From Jannaschia donghaensis (GTDB lineage Bacteria; Pseudomonadota; Alphaproteobacteria; Rhodobacterales; Rhodobacteraceae), in the NCBI RefSeq assembly GCF_001403795.1, contig NZ_CXSU01000005.1, positions 633,550 through 697,549 of the forward strand: DNA of 64,000 bases. Direction: 5' to 3'. This document shows, one piece after another, positions 7,895 to 15,566 of this stretch (position 1 is its first letter; each line of letters starts with the position of its first letter). The translations under genes and the position numbers were made by a program. The notes beneath the pieces were generated by a model. It made no database searches. It saw only the letters and a list, made by a program, of their open reading frames with translations, and had not been told where the DNA came from.

Positions 7895-8506
7895 ATGCCC
7901 GACGACACGACCCGCATTCAGAAGAACCGCCGCGCGCAGATCCTGGAGGCGGGGCTGGACGTGTTTTCGGCCGAAGGGTTCAATGGGGCCACGTTGGACG
8001 GGATCGCGCGGGCCGCCGGTCTGTCGAAGCCCAATCTGCTGTATTACTTTCCGTCCAAGGAAGCGGTGTATGTCGCGCTTTTGAACGGGCTGCTGGACAC
8101 CTGGCTGGACCCGCTGCGCGCGCTGGACCCGGCGGGCGATCCGGTGGAGGAGGTGCTGGGCTACGTGCGGCGCAAGCTGCACCTGGCGCGGGATTATCCG
8201 CGTGAAAGCCGCCTGTTCGCCGGAGAGATTCTGCGCGGTGCCCCGCAGTTGCAGCCGGAGCTTTCGGGGACGTTGCGCCGTCTGGTCGACACCCACGCGC
8301 GACAGATCGGGGACTGGATGGCGGCGGGACGGCTGGCGACGTCGGACCCGCATCACCTGATTTTCTCGATCTGGGCGTTGACGCAGCATTACGCGGACTT
8401 CGAGGTGCAGGTGCGGGCGGTGCTGGGCGCGGAGCGCGACCCCTGGGCCGAGGCGGAGCGCGAGGTGCAGGCGCATTTCGCGCGGGTCCTGACGCCGACC
8501 GGCTGA
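7895..8506 (+). CDS. TetR-family regulator, RutR-like
   Basis: 203 residues. The N-terminal helix-turn-helix covers roughly residues 14-60 (ILEAGLDVFSAEGFNGATLD, then SKPNLLYYFPSKEAVY). The C-terminal part, with RESRLFAGEILRGAP and a long helical end, resembles the RutR/YcdC ligand domain, which senses uracil and thymine. It is divergent from hyuC and separated by 147 bases that contain two candidate operators. Together with the pyrimidine genes this makes a pyrimidine-responsive repressor the best reading. A role on the second site at 13730 is inferred. Confidence 0.85.
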   Translation: MPDDTTRIQKNRRAQILEAGLDVFSAEGFNGATLDGIARAAGLSKPNLLYYFPSKEAVYVALLNGLLDTWLDPLRALDPAGDPVEEVLGYVRRKLHLARDYPRESRLFAGEILRGAPQLQPELSGTLRRLVDTHARQIGDWMAAGRLATSDPHHLIFSIWALTQHYADFEVQVRAVLGAERDPWAEAEREVQAHFARVLTPTG

Positions 8507-8560
8507 CGGTTCACGGCTCCGAAACCTTTTGCCACTAGCGTCGCGGCAAGAGGTGTGGAC

Positions 8561-9613
8561 ATGGCAAGCAGTTATAGCGTTCTCGTTTATTCGGCGCTCA
8601 ACCTGACCGGGGCTGACGGGCAGCAGGCGTTTGAATCCGACACGATCGACGGCTCCTTTTCGGGCGAGGGGCCCTATACCACCGGTCAAGAGGACGCCTC
8701 CCGGCTGACCATCGACGATAACGACGAGGGCGAAGACGGACAGGTCTTCAACGACGGCGTGAGCCGGGCGCAGTTTACCGAAAACGATATGACGTTCACG
8801 TATATCGGTGCGGATGGAGAGCCTGTCACGACGACGTTTCCCGCCGGCACGCAGATTCAGTCGGAGTTTTCGACGACGATGACGTCGGGCTATACCGTGC
8901 ACGGTCTGCGCCTGCGCGACCCCGAAACGGATGAATGGGTCACCGCCGGATACTATCTCGAACCGCCGCCGGGGGGCGATCCGACGCCGCCGCCGGGAAC
9001 CAATCTGGGTGAACCGAACGGTTGGAACGACCAGGGGCACAAGACCATGGGGCCTCAGTGCCTGATGGCCGGCACGATGATCGCGACGGCGCTGGGCGAT
9101 CGCGCGATCGAAACGCTGCGGGCGGGCGACATGGTCCGCACCGATCTGGGTCTGGCCCCGCTGATCTGGACCGGGCTGCGGGTGCTTCCGGTTGTGACCC
9201 TGCGTGGCAGGCCGGACTGGTGGCCGATCAGGATCGCGGCCGGGGTTCTGGGCAATGACCGACCGCTTTGCGTGTCGCCACAGCATCGGGTGCTGCTGCA
9301 TTCGGCGCAGGCCGCTCTCATTTTTGGCGCGGACCAGGTTCTTGTTCCGGCGCGCGCCCTTGTCGCGGCGAATGTCCCGCGGGTCGCACAGCCCTGTCCG
9401 ACGGAGCGGGTGATCTACTGCCACCTGGCGTGCCGACAGCACCGTCTTGTCCGCGCCGCCGGAGCGTGGGTGGAAACCCTGCTCGACGGGGACGAGATGG
9501 CGGGCGGGGCTGCGATCCGGGGCGGTGCGGCGCGCCCCTGCCTTACCGTTCGGGAGGCGAAGACCCTGCTTCGATGCGACGGCGGCGTGCGCATGCCGCA
9601 GCACGTCGCCTGA
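8561..9613 (+). CDS. Hint_2-domain protein
   Basis: About 350 residues from the ATG at 8561 (a GTG at 8555 is possible). The first 160 residues are acidic and of unknown fold; a proline-rich linker (PPPGGDPTPPPG) leads to a Hint_2 domain beginning at C167 (CLMAGTMIATALG), with RAIETLRAGDMV, PLIWTG, VSPQHRVLL and VLVPARALV motifs. These Hedgehog/intein-like domains are common in Rhodobacterales and may self-cleave at the cysteine; a terminal Asn for protein splicing is not seen. No signal peptide is visible, so export, if any, would need a C-terminal or other signal. It follows the regulator gene by about 50 bases and has no obvious link to pyrimidines. Confidence 0.8.
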   Translation: MASSYSVLVYSALNLTGADGQQAFESDTIDGSFSGEGPYTTGQEDASRLTIDDNDEGEDGQVFNDGVSRAQFTENDMTFTYIGADGEPVTTTFPAGTQIQSEFSTTMTSGYTVHGLRLRDPETDEWVTAGYYLEPPPGGDPTPPPGTNLGEPNGWNDQGHKTMGPQCLMAGTMIATALGDRAIETLRAGDMVRTDLGLAPLIWTGLRVLPVVTLRGRPDWWPIRIAAGVLGNDRPLCVSPQHRVLLHSAQAALIFGADQVLVPARALVAANVPRVAQPCPTERVIYCHLACRQHRLVRAAGAWVETLLDGDEMAGGAAIRGGAARPCLTVREAKTLLRCDGGVRMPQHVA

Positions 9614-9646
9614 TGCATAGGCCCGATGACATCCGGCGGGCGGGCT

Positions 9647-10951
9647 TTATTCCGCGGCCACGGCACCCGGATTGTTGGGGTGCGTCGTCCAGTCGGCGGG
9701 TTTCGCCTGCACTTCGCGGCCCGTGCGCGGATCGACGGTGCCGGCCTGCATCGGAACCATTGTGATGCAGTTTTCGACCGGGCAAACCTCCACGCACAAA
9801 TTGCAGGCCACGCATTCATCGTCGATCACGGAAAATGTGCGGTCTGCGGACATGGCGATGGCCTGGTGCGACGTGTCCTCGCAGGCGGCGTAGCAGCGGC
9901 CGCAGGAGATGCAGGCGTCTTGGTCGATCTTGGCCTTGGCGACGTAGTTGAGGTTCAGGTACTGCCAGTCGGTCGTGTTCGGGATGGCGGCCCCCCTGAA
10001 GTCGTCGATCGACGTGTGACCCTTTTCATCCATCCAGCGCGACAGGCCGGAGATCATCTCCTGCACGACCTTGAAGCCATAGGTCATGGCCGCCGTGCAC
10101 ACCTGCACGTTGCCGCAGCCCATGGTGATATATTCGGCCGCGTCGCGCCAGGTGGTGATGCCGCCGATGCCCGAGATGGGCATCCCGTGCGTGGCCGGCG
10201 CGCGGGCGATTTCCGACACCATCGACAGGGCGATGGGCTTGACCGCCGGGCCGCAATAGCCGCCGTGGGTGCCCTTGCCGTCGATGCTGGGGTGCGGGGA
10301 CATCGTGTCGAGATCGACCGAAACGATGGAGTTGATCGTGTTGATGAGGCTGACGGCATCGGCCCCGCCGCGGCGCGCGGCTTCGGCGGGTTTGCGCACG
10401 TCGGTGATGTTGGGGGTCAGTTTCACGATCACGGGCTTGGAGTAATATTGCTTGCACCAGCGGGTGACCATTTCGATGTATTCGGGGACCTGGCCCACGG
10501 CGGCACCCATGCCGCGTTCGGACATGCCGTGCGGGCAGCCGAAGTTCAGCTCGATCCCGTCGGCGCCGGTGGCCTCCACCTTGGGCAGGATGTCTTTCCA
10601 GGCCTGTTCTTCGCAAGGAACCATGATCGACACGATCATCGCACGGTCGGGCCAGTCTTTCTTGACCCGCGTAATCTCGTCCAGGTTGGTCTGAAGGTCC
10701 CGGTCGGTGATCAGCTCGATGTTGTTGAGGCCCAGCACGCGGCGGTCGGCCCCGTGGATCACGCCGTAGCGGGGGCCGTTCACGTTGACGACGGGCGGGC
10801 CCTCGGACCCCAGCGTCTTCCAGACGACGCCGCCCCACCCGGCCTCGAACGCGCGGCGGACGTTGTATTCCTTGTCAGTGGGCGGCGCGGAGGCGAGCCA
10901 GAACGGGTTGGGGGATTTGATGCCGAGGAAGTCGGTGGTCAGGTCAGCCAT
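9647..10951 (-). CDS. preA: NAD-dependent dihydropyrimidine dehydrogenase, catalytic subunit PreA
   Basis: 434 residues. The N-terminal FMN-barrel is of dihydroorotate dehydrogenase type (SPNPFWLASAPPTDKEYN, NFGCPHGMSERGMG with the catalytic cysteine, GGADAVSLINT, ISGIGGI). The C-terminus is a two-cluster ferredoxin (CISCGRCYAAC and CVACNLCVEVCPVENC). With PreT it reduces uracil or thymine to the dihydro form, the first step of the pathway. It is the last gene of the minus-strand operon that begins with preT and is separated from preT by two unrelated genes. Ends close to the convergent Hint gene. Confidence 0.96.
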   Translation of the reverse strand: MADLTTDFLGIKSPNPFWLASAPPTDKEYNVRRAFEAGWGGVVWKTLGSEGPPVVNVNGPRYGVIHGADRRVLGLNNIELITDRDLQTNLDEITRVKKDWPDRAMIVSIMVPCEEQAWKDILPKVEATGADGIELNFGCPHGMSERGMGAAVGQVPEYIEMVTRWCKQYYSKPVIVKLTPNITDVRKPAEAARRGGADAVSLINTINSIVSVDLDTMSPHPSIDGKGTHGGYCGPAVKPIALSMVSEIARAPATHGMPISGIGGITTWRDAAEYITMGCGNVQVCTAAMTYGFKVVQEMISGLSRWMDEKGHTSIDDFRGAAIPNTTDWQYLNLNYVAKAKIDQDACISCGRCYAACEDTSHQAIAMSADRTFSVIDDECVACNLCVEVCPVENCITMVPMQAGTVDPRTGREVQAKPADWTTHPNNPGAVAAE

Positions 10952-11003
10952 GGGATGTCTCCTGTGCCGTTTTGGAGGGTTGGATGGGGAAGGGCGTCGC
11001 GGG

Positions 11004-11792
11004 TCAGGGTGGGGGTTGATGGCCTGCGCAGAAATAACTGGTGCGGCCCCCGACCTTGGCCGTCTGGATCTGCCCGTCGCAGCGCGAACAGGCCCGGTCC
11101 GTTTCGCGTCGATGGATCAGCCAGGCGTCGGGCAATTCGCCGTAGTCGGCATCGACATCGCAGACGGAGGTCAGGGTACGACGGGACGCGGTGTAAAGGT
11201 CTGACAGGGTCCTTTCGGACAGGTCGGTGCCCTTGGCGGTCGGATGCACACCGGTCTGATACAGCGTCTCATCCGCCCAGAGATTGCCGATCCCGGCCAG
11301 TTTTTCCTGCGCCATCAGCGCCGATTTGACGGCCCCGCGGCTGCTGCCGATGCGGTCGACGAAGGTGGCTTCGTCGATGTCGAGCGCGTCGGGGCCCAGA
11401 TCGTGGGCCGCGATTTCGGTATCCGGGTCGTCCACGACCTTGACCCAGCCGAATTTGCGCGGATCGCGGAACGCCATGCGGCGGTCGCCCTCGAACCGGA
11501 CGATCAGGCGGGCGTAATCGGGGGCCGCGTCGTCTGCGTCATACAGGCGGACCGACCCGGCCATGCCCATGTGCAGCGCCATCCACGGCCCCGAGGCCGC
11601 GCCGGCGAAGAGATATTTGCCGTGACGCCGGGTTTTGGTGAACTGCCCGCCTGTCAGAGACGCGCGGGCGTCGGGGTCGGGCAGATCGACGTGCGCGGTG
11701 TCGTTTCCCAGCTCCACCGCTTCGATCGTGCGGTGGAGCGCGCCGCCCTCGATTCGTCGGCGCAGGGCCTCGACCTCGGGCAGCTCCGGCAT
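11004..11792 (-). CDS. Fpg/Nei-family DNA glycosylase with unusual zinc finger
   Basis: 262 residues. The N-terminus MPELPEVE supplies the catalytic P2/E3 of Fpg-type base-excision enzymes, and the lysine in the beta-hairpin region is present (KTRRHGKYL). The helix-two-turn-helix region is represented by KLAGIGNLWADE. The C-terminal zinc finger reads C-x2-C-x16-C-x2-H (CSRC ... CAGH) instead of the usual four cysteines. It lies one base after the unknown gene at 11794-12339 and before preA, in one operon. Most likely a paralogue of MutM acting on oxidised pyrimidines or purines in DNA; substrate not determinable here. Confidence 0.88.
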   Translation of the reverse strand: MPELPEVEALRRRIEGGALHRTIEAVELGNDTAHVDLPDPDARASLTGGQFTKTRRHGKYLFAGAASGPWMALHMGMAGSVRLYDADDAAPDYARLIVRFEGDRRMAFRDPRKFGWVKVVDDPDTEIAAHDLGPDALDIDEATFVDRIGSSRGAVKSALMAQEKLAGIGNLWADETLYQTGVHPTAKGTDLSERTLSDLYTASRRTLTSVCDVDADYGELPDAWLIHRRETDRACSRCDGQIQTAKVGGRTSYFCAGHQPPP

Positions 11793-11793
11793 G

Positions 11794-12339
11794 TCAGGCG
11801 GCCGGTTCGGGCGTGGGGGCCGCGGCGTTCAAACGGGCGGTCGCCGCGTCGCGGGTGGCGTCGTCAAAGCCGTCGGGGTGACGCAGGATCACCGCTTCGC
11901 TGGTCATGTCCTGCAGCCCGCGCGCGATCAACGTGTCGAAGGCGGTATAGTCGGCGGTCGCGGTCGGAAAATCGGTCAGGGCGTTCGCGGCCCCCGATTT
12001 CGTCATCTTCATCCGCGTGCGGGTCAGGCGCTTGGCCTTGCCCAATTCTTCGCGGACCAGCTGTTCATAGGCAAAGATGGTCTGGAAGGTGTCATGCTCC
12101 AGCGTGCCCGGCTCCACGTCCGTCGTGTCGTCCGTCTGGACCAGAGCCAGGCGGCGCAGGGCGGCGTCGCGGACGGGCGGAACGCCCATGCGGTCGGCGT
12201 TGGCCATCAGATTGCGGAGTTTGTCGACGTCGTCCATCGACTCGACGCGTGCCAGGGCGGCGTCGTTTCGGGCGGCCAGCTCCTTGTCGGTCAGGGCGGC
12301 GGGCTTGGGGGCGGGGGGGGGCGTTTTGGATTTGCTCAT
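11794..12339 (-). CDS. Hypothetical protein between preT and the Fpg-like gene
   Basis: 181 residues starting with an ATG that overlaps the preT stop (ATGA). Both ends are low-complexity and rich in Ala and Pro (SKSKTPPPAPKPAAL and AAAPTPEPAA); the middle is helical, with repeated basic segments (ELGKAKRLTRTRMKMTKSGA). No signal peptide, membrane segment or known domain is visible. Position in the operon, directly before the DNA glycosylase, might mean that the two act together, but nothing in the sequence demonstrates it. Confidence 0.75.
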   Translation of the reverse strand: MSKSKTPPPAPKPAALTDKELAARNDAALARVESMDDVDKLRNLMANADRMGVPPVRDAALRRLALVQTDDTTDVEPGTLEHDTFQTIFAYEQLVREELGKAKRLTRTRMKMTKSGAANALTDFPTATADYTAFDTLIARGLQDMTSEAVILRHPDGFDDATRDAATARLNAAAPTPEPAA

Positions 12340-13667
12340 GGGGCAGATTGTGTCAGCGACGCGTGGATGTCCATCGCGGCGTCTCGTCCTTCGGCCACCG
12401 CCGTCACGGTCAGGTCCTCTCCGCCGCTTGCGCAGTCGCCGCCGGCCCAGACATCGGCGAGGGACGTTTTGCCGCTTGCGTCGACGGCGATCTTGCCGCC
12501 GTCGAGCGTCAGGCCTTCCATCGTTTCGAGTTTCTGACCGATGGCGCGCAGCAGTTGATCGGCGCGCAAGATCAGCGTCTCGCCGGTCGGTTTCGTGTCC
12601 GTATCGACATATCCCAGCTCTACCTCGCGCAGCTGCGCATCCCCGCGCAAGGCGACGGGGACCACGCCGAACATCAGGCGCACGCCGTGCGTCGCGGCCA
12701 GATCCTGCTCGTACCGGCTGGCGGGCATCTTCGCCTGATTGCGGCGATAGGCGATGGTGACCGTCTCGGCACCCAGCAGTTTGGATTGCACGGCGGCGTC
12801 CACGGCCGTCATGCCGCCGCCGATGACGACGACGTGCCGCCCGACGGGCAGGGTGGTCAGATCGTCGGTCTGGCGCAGGGTGGCGATGAAATCGACGGCG
12901 TTTTCGGTGCCCGTCATGTCTTCGCCGTCAAGACCCAGCGCGCCGACGCCGCCCAGCCCGATCCCCAGGAACACGGCGTCGAAATCGCTCCGCAAAGCCG
13001 AAAGCGTCAGCCCGTCGCCCAGCGCCTTGCCGGTCTCGACGGTGATGCCGCCGATCTTGAGCAGCCAGTCGACTTCGGCCTGGGCATAATCGTGGGGCGT
13101 CTTGTAGGCGGCGATGCCATATTCGTTCAGGCCGCCCGCTTTGGGGCGCGCATCGAACATCGTGACGGAATGGCCGTGCAGCGCCAGCCGGTGCGCGGCC
13201 GCCAATCCGGCGGGGCCGGCCCCCACGACGGCGACGGATTTGCCGGTGTCGGGCGCGCGGGTGAAGGGGTGTTCGCCGTCCGCCATCATGGCGTCGGTGG
13301 CAAAGCGTTGCAGGCGGCCGATCTCGACCGGTTTGCCTTCGGCGACTTCGCGCACGCAGACCTGTTCGCACAATGTCTCGGTCGGGCAGACGCGGGCGCA
13401 CATGCCGCCCAGGATGTTCTGATCGAAGATCGTCTTGGCCGCCGCTTCTTCGGTTCCCGTGGCGATCTGGCGGATGAACAGGGGGATGTCGATGTCGGTC
13501 GGGCAAGCCGTCACGCAGGGCGCATCGTGGCAGAAATAACAGCGGTCGGCGGCGATCGTCGCTTCGTGCGATGTCAGGGCCGGGTGCAGATCGGCGAAGT
13601 TCTTCGCCAGGTCCTCGGGGCCGAGGCGTCCGGCGCGGATGCCGTCAAGGCGCAGTGCTTCGGTCAT
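12336..13667 (-). CDS. preT: NAD-dependent dihydropyrimidine dehydrogenase, electron-transfer subunit PreT
   Basis: 443 residues, GltD-like. N-terminal iron-sulfur motifs (CYFCHDAPCVTACPTDIDIP and CARVCPTETLCEQVC) are followed by an FAD-binding Rossmann motif (VAVVGAGPAGLAAA) and an NAD-binding motif (VVVIGGGMTAVDAA), and the C-terminal FAD site VWAGGDCASG. It passes electrons from NADH to PreA. It is the first gene of the operon preT-unknown-Fpg-preA; the divergent DUF1330 gene shares its upstream region, which holds a RutR-like site at 13730-13745. Confidence 0.94.
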   Translation of the reverse strand: MTEALRLDGIRAGRLGPEDLAKNFADLHPALTSHEATIAADRCYFCHDAPCVTACPTDIDIPLFIRQIATGTEEAAAKTIFDQNILGGMCARVCPTETLCEQVCVREVAEGKPVEIGRLQRFATDAMMADGEHPFTRAPDTGKSVAVVGAGPAGLAAAHRLALHGHSVTMFDARPKAGGLNEYGIAAYKTPHDYAQAEVDWLLKIGGITVETGKALGDGLTLSALRSDFDAVFLGIGLGGVGALGLDGEDMTGTENAVDFIATLRQTDDLTTLPVGRHVVVIGGGMTAVDAAVQSKLLGAETVTIAYRRNQAKMPASRYEQDLAATHGVRLMFGVVPVALRGDAQLREVELGYVDTDTKPTGETLILRADQLLRAIGQKLETMEGLTLDGGKIAVDASGKTSLADVWAGGDCASGGEDLTVTAVAEGRDAAMDIHASLTQSAP

Positions 13668-13729
13668 GTATCCCTCCGGTAGAGCGGCGTGCCGTATTGT
13701 CTTGCCAAGAGAGTGCCCGAACCGCAGAA

Positions 13730-13745
13730 TTTATCAACTGGTAAA
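13730..13745. promoter_or_regulatory. RutR-like operator between preT and DUF1330 gene
   Basis: TTTATCAACTGGTAAA matches 11 of 14 defined positions of the RutR consensus and shares GGTAAA with the site at 7767-7782. It lies between the divergent preT (start 13667) and DUF1330 (start 13765) genes, 19 bases ahead of the latter, in the place expected for a repressor controlling both. Confidence 0.55.
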
Positions 13746-13764
13746 ATTTCGGCAGGAGAGAACG

Positions 13765-14058
13765 ATGCCCAAGGCCTATTGGGTGGCGCATGTCACCGTC
13801 ACCGATCCGGACCCCTACGGCCTCTATGCCAAGGGCGCGACGGAGGTGTTTTCCAAGTGTAATGCGCGGGTTCTGGCCCGTGGCGGAAGGGTCGTCGGGT
13901 TGGAGGGCGAAAGCCGTCCGCGCAACGTCATCATCGAGTTCGAAAGCCTGGAGGCGGCGCAGGCCTGCTACGATTCGCCCGAATATCAGGCAGCGCGCGA
14001 ACACCGGATCGGGGCCGGTGAGGCGCAGATCATGCTGCTTGAAGGGGTGGATGACTAG
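13765..14058 (+). CDS. DUF1330-family protein
   Basis: 97 residues, a small ferredoxin-like (dimeric alpha-beta barrel) protein of the DUF1330 type: AYWVAHVTVTDPDPYGLYAK at the N-terminus and RNVIIEFESLEAAQACYDSP in the second half, ending in a helix with YQAAREHRIG. A good ribosome-binding site (AGGAGAG) precedes the ATG. Members of the family are often next to catabolic genes but their activity is not settled. It is divergent from preT and may be controlled by the shared RutR-like operator. Confidence 0.85.
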   Translation: MPKAYWVAHVTVTDPDPYGLYAKGATEVFSKCNARVLARGGRVVGLEGESRPRNVIIEFESLEAAQACYDSPEYQAAREHRIGAGEAQIMLLEGVDD

Positions 14059-14135
14059 GCGGCGCGGGCGCCGTGCCGCAGGCGTTCGGCCATAATCCGC
14101 CTTGAGACGCACGGGCCGGTTTCCTACAAGCGCGC

Positions 14136-14759
14136 ATGACACAGAATGACGAACCCAGCCTGATCCGCCTGGCCCGCGAAAGCGGCGCGCAGGTTCAGCC
14201 CGAGCCGCTGGACCTGGGACTGCGGGTCCGCGACCTGCGCAAGGCACATGGATGGACGCTGGAACAGGCGGCGCGTCAGGCCGGGTTGGCCCGTTCGACC
14301 TTGTCCAAGATCGAGAACGGGCAGATGTCGCCCACCTTCGACGCGCTCAAGAAATTGGCGACCGGGTTGGAGATTTCGGTGCCGCAGTTGTTCACCCCGC
14401 CGTCGAAGGCGCAGGTGATGGGGCGGCGGGACGTCACGCGGCACGGCGAGGGTCGGACGCATGTGACGACGACCTATGAACACGAGCTGCTGGCCGCGAC
14501 AATCACCAAGAAGTCGATGCTGCCGTACCGCGCGCGCGTCCGGGCGCGATCGTTCGAGGAATTCGACGGCTGGGTCCGCCACGACGGAGAGGAATTTCTG
14601 CTGATCCTGACGGGCACGGTGCGGCTTTTCCTGGAATTCTACGAACCCGTCGAAATGAAGCGCGGGGACAGCGCCTATTACGACGCGTCCATGGGCCACA
14701 ACGTCATCTCTACCTCTGCCGAGGATGCGACGATCCTTTGGGTGACCAGTCTGGCTTGA
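14136..14759 (+). CDS. XRE-family regulator with cupin sensor domain
   Basis: 207 residues. The helix-turn-helix (residues 27-82) contains GWTLEQAARQAGLARSTLSK and ENGQMSPTFDALKKLA. The C-terminal cupin (about 110-205) has EEFLLILTGTVRLFLE and a second half with DSAYYDASMGHNVIS. This architecture matches PuuR-like repressors that sense small nitrogen metabolites. No target gene is adjacent in the same direction; it converges with the secreted protein gene at 14769. Effector unknown. Confidence 0.88.
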   Translation: MTQNDEPSLIRLARESGAQVQPEPLDLGLRVRDLRKAHGWTLEQAARQAGLARSTLSKIENGQMSPTFDALKKLATGLEISVPQLFTPPSKAQVMGRRDVTRHGEGRTHVTTTYEHELLAATITKKSMLPYRARVRARSFEEFDGWVRHDGEEFLLILTGTVRLFLEFYEPVEMKRGDSAYYDASMGHNVISTSAEDATILWVTSLA

Positions 14760-14768
14760 CCGGAGTCG

Positions 14769-15155
14769 CTACAGGTCTGGCGTGATCAGGGCGTTGCCGT
14801 AATATCGCTTGAAGTCGAACCCTTCGATCCGAAGGTTCGGATAGCGGGCCACGACATCGTGGAAAGCCTGACGCCGGGCTTGGCCTTCCGCGTTGCGCAC
14901 ACCGTGGCGCAGGCTGAGGTGCGTCAGATGGCGTTTGTATGCCCGCGTATAGAGCCAGTACTGGTTCGGGGTCAGCGCCGCCGCCGCTTCCTGCCCGTTG
15001 AAGACGATCCGCATCCGGGCGCTGCCGGCGTCGGTCGTGTTGGGCGCGTCGAGCCAGAGATAATTGGTGTTCGGGTTCGTGACCGGGCTGACCGTCTGAT
15101 GCGCCACGGCCGGCAGGGCCAGGACGATCGCGGCGGCGGTCAGGACGGCCCTCAT
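14769..15155 (-). CDS. Hypothetical secreted protein
   Basis: 128 residues with a clear signal peptide (MRAVLTAAAIVLALPAVAHQ, cleavage near residue 19). The mature part is small and basic-aromatic (NQYWLYTRAYKRHLTHLSL) without recognised motifs. The start overlaps the stop of the gene at 15152-15499 (ATGA), so the two are coupled. Function unknown. Confidence 0.7.
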   Translation of the reverse strand: MRAVLTAAAIVLALPAVAHQTVSPVTNPNTNYLWLDAPNTTDAGSARMRIVFNGQEAAAALTPNQYWLYTRAYKRHLTHLSLRHGVRNAEGQARRQAFHDVVARYPNLRIEGFDFKRYYGNALITPDL

Positions 15156-15499
15156 GTCTTGCGTCCCATGGGTGTGGCGGGGGTGTTGTCGTCGCCGAAC
15201 CGGCGGTCGTCGGCCATCGCGTCTTCCCCGTCGGGGATGTAGTCCCCGCTGTCGCGCACGGCTGCATTGTCGTGGACGGGCGCGGCATAGGCATCGGCGG
15301 GCAATGGCCCGGCCAGAAACTCGTGCAGGGCCTGCTGCGCTTCGGCCGGGTCGGTGCCTTGCAGGACGGCGATGCGCTGGGCCAGCACGGCGGTCGAGCC
15401 GTCGGCGTCCGCCAGATCGGCATCCTTGAGGTCGGGATAGGCCGACAGGATCGGGTCGCGGAACGGCACCCAGTCTTTGGCGAAATCTTCACGGCTCAT
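15152..15499 (-). CDS. Hypothetical protein, 115 residues
   Basis: Starts at the ATG at 15499, preceded by a purine-rich stretch (GGAAAC). The product is soluble and acidic, with a helical first half (SREDFAKDWVPFRDPILSAY and ADLADADGSTAVLAQRIAVL) and an Asp-rich C-terminus. Its stop overlaps the start of the secreted protein gene downstream. No family recognised. Confidence 0.65.
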   Translation of the reverse strand: MSREDFAKDWVPFRDPILSAYPDLKDADLADADGSTAVLAQRIAVLQGTDPAEAQQALHEFLAGPLPADAYAAPVHDNAAVRDSGDYIPDGEDAMADDRRFGDDNTPATPMGRKT

Positions 15500-15566
15500 G
15501 GTGTTTCCTTTCGTTCTGGTGAGGAAACGCGCCGGGTCGCGCCCGGTTCCTGCGGGGCGGGCGTGC

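Noticed and set aside
7748..9604. A 620-residue N-terminal extension of the carbamoyl hydrolase
   Set aside because: The frame runs on through the divergent regulator and the Hint gene on the opposite strand. The family N-terminus starts at the ATG at 7747 and the upstream translation is low-complexity.
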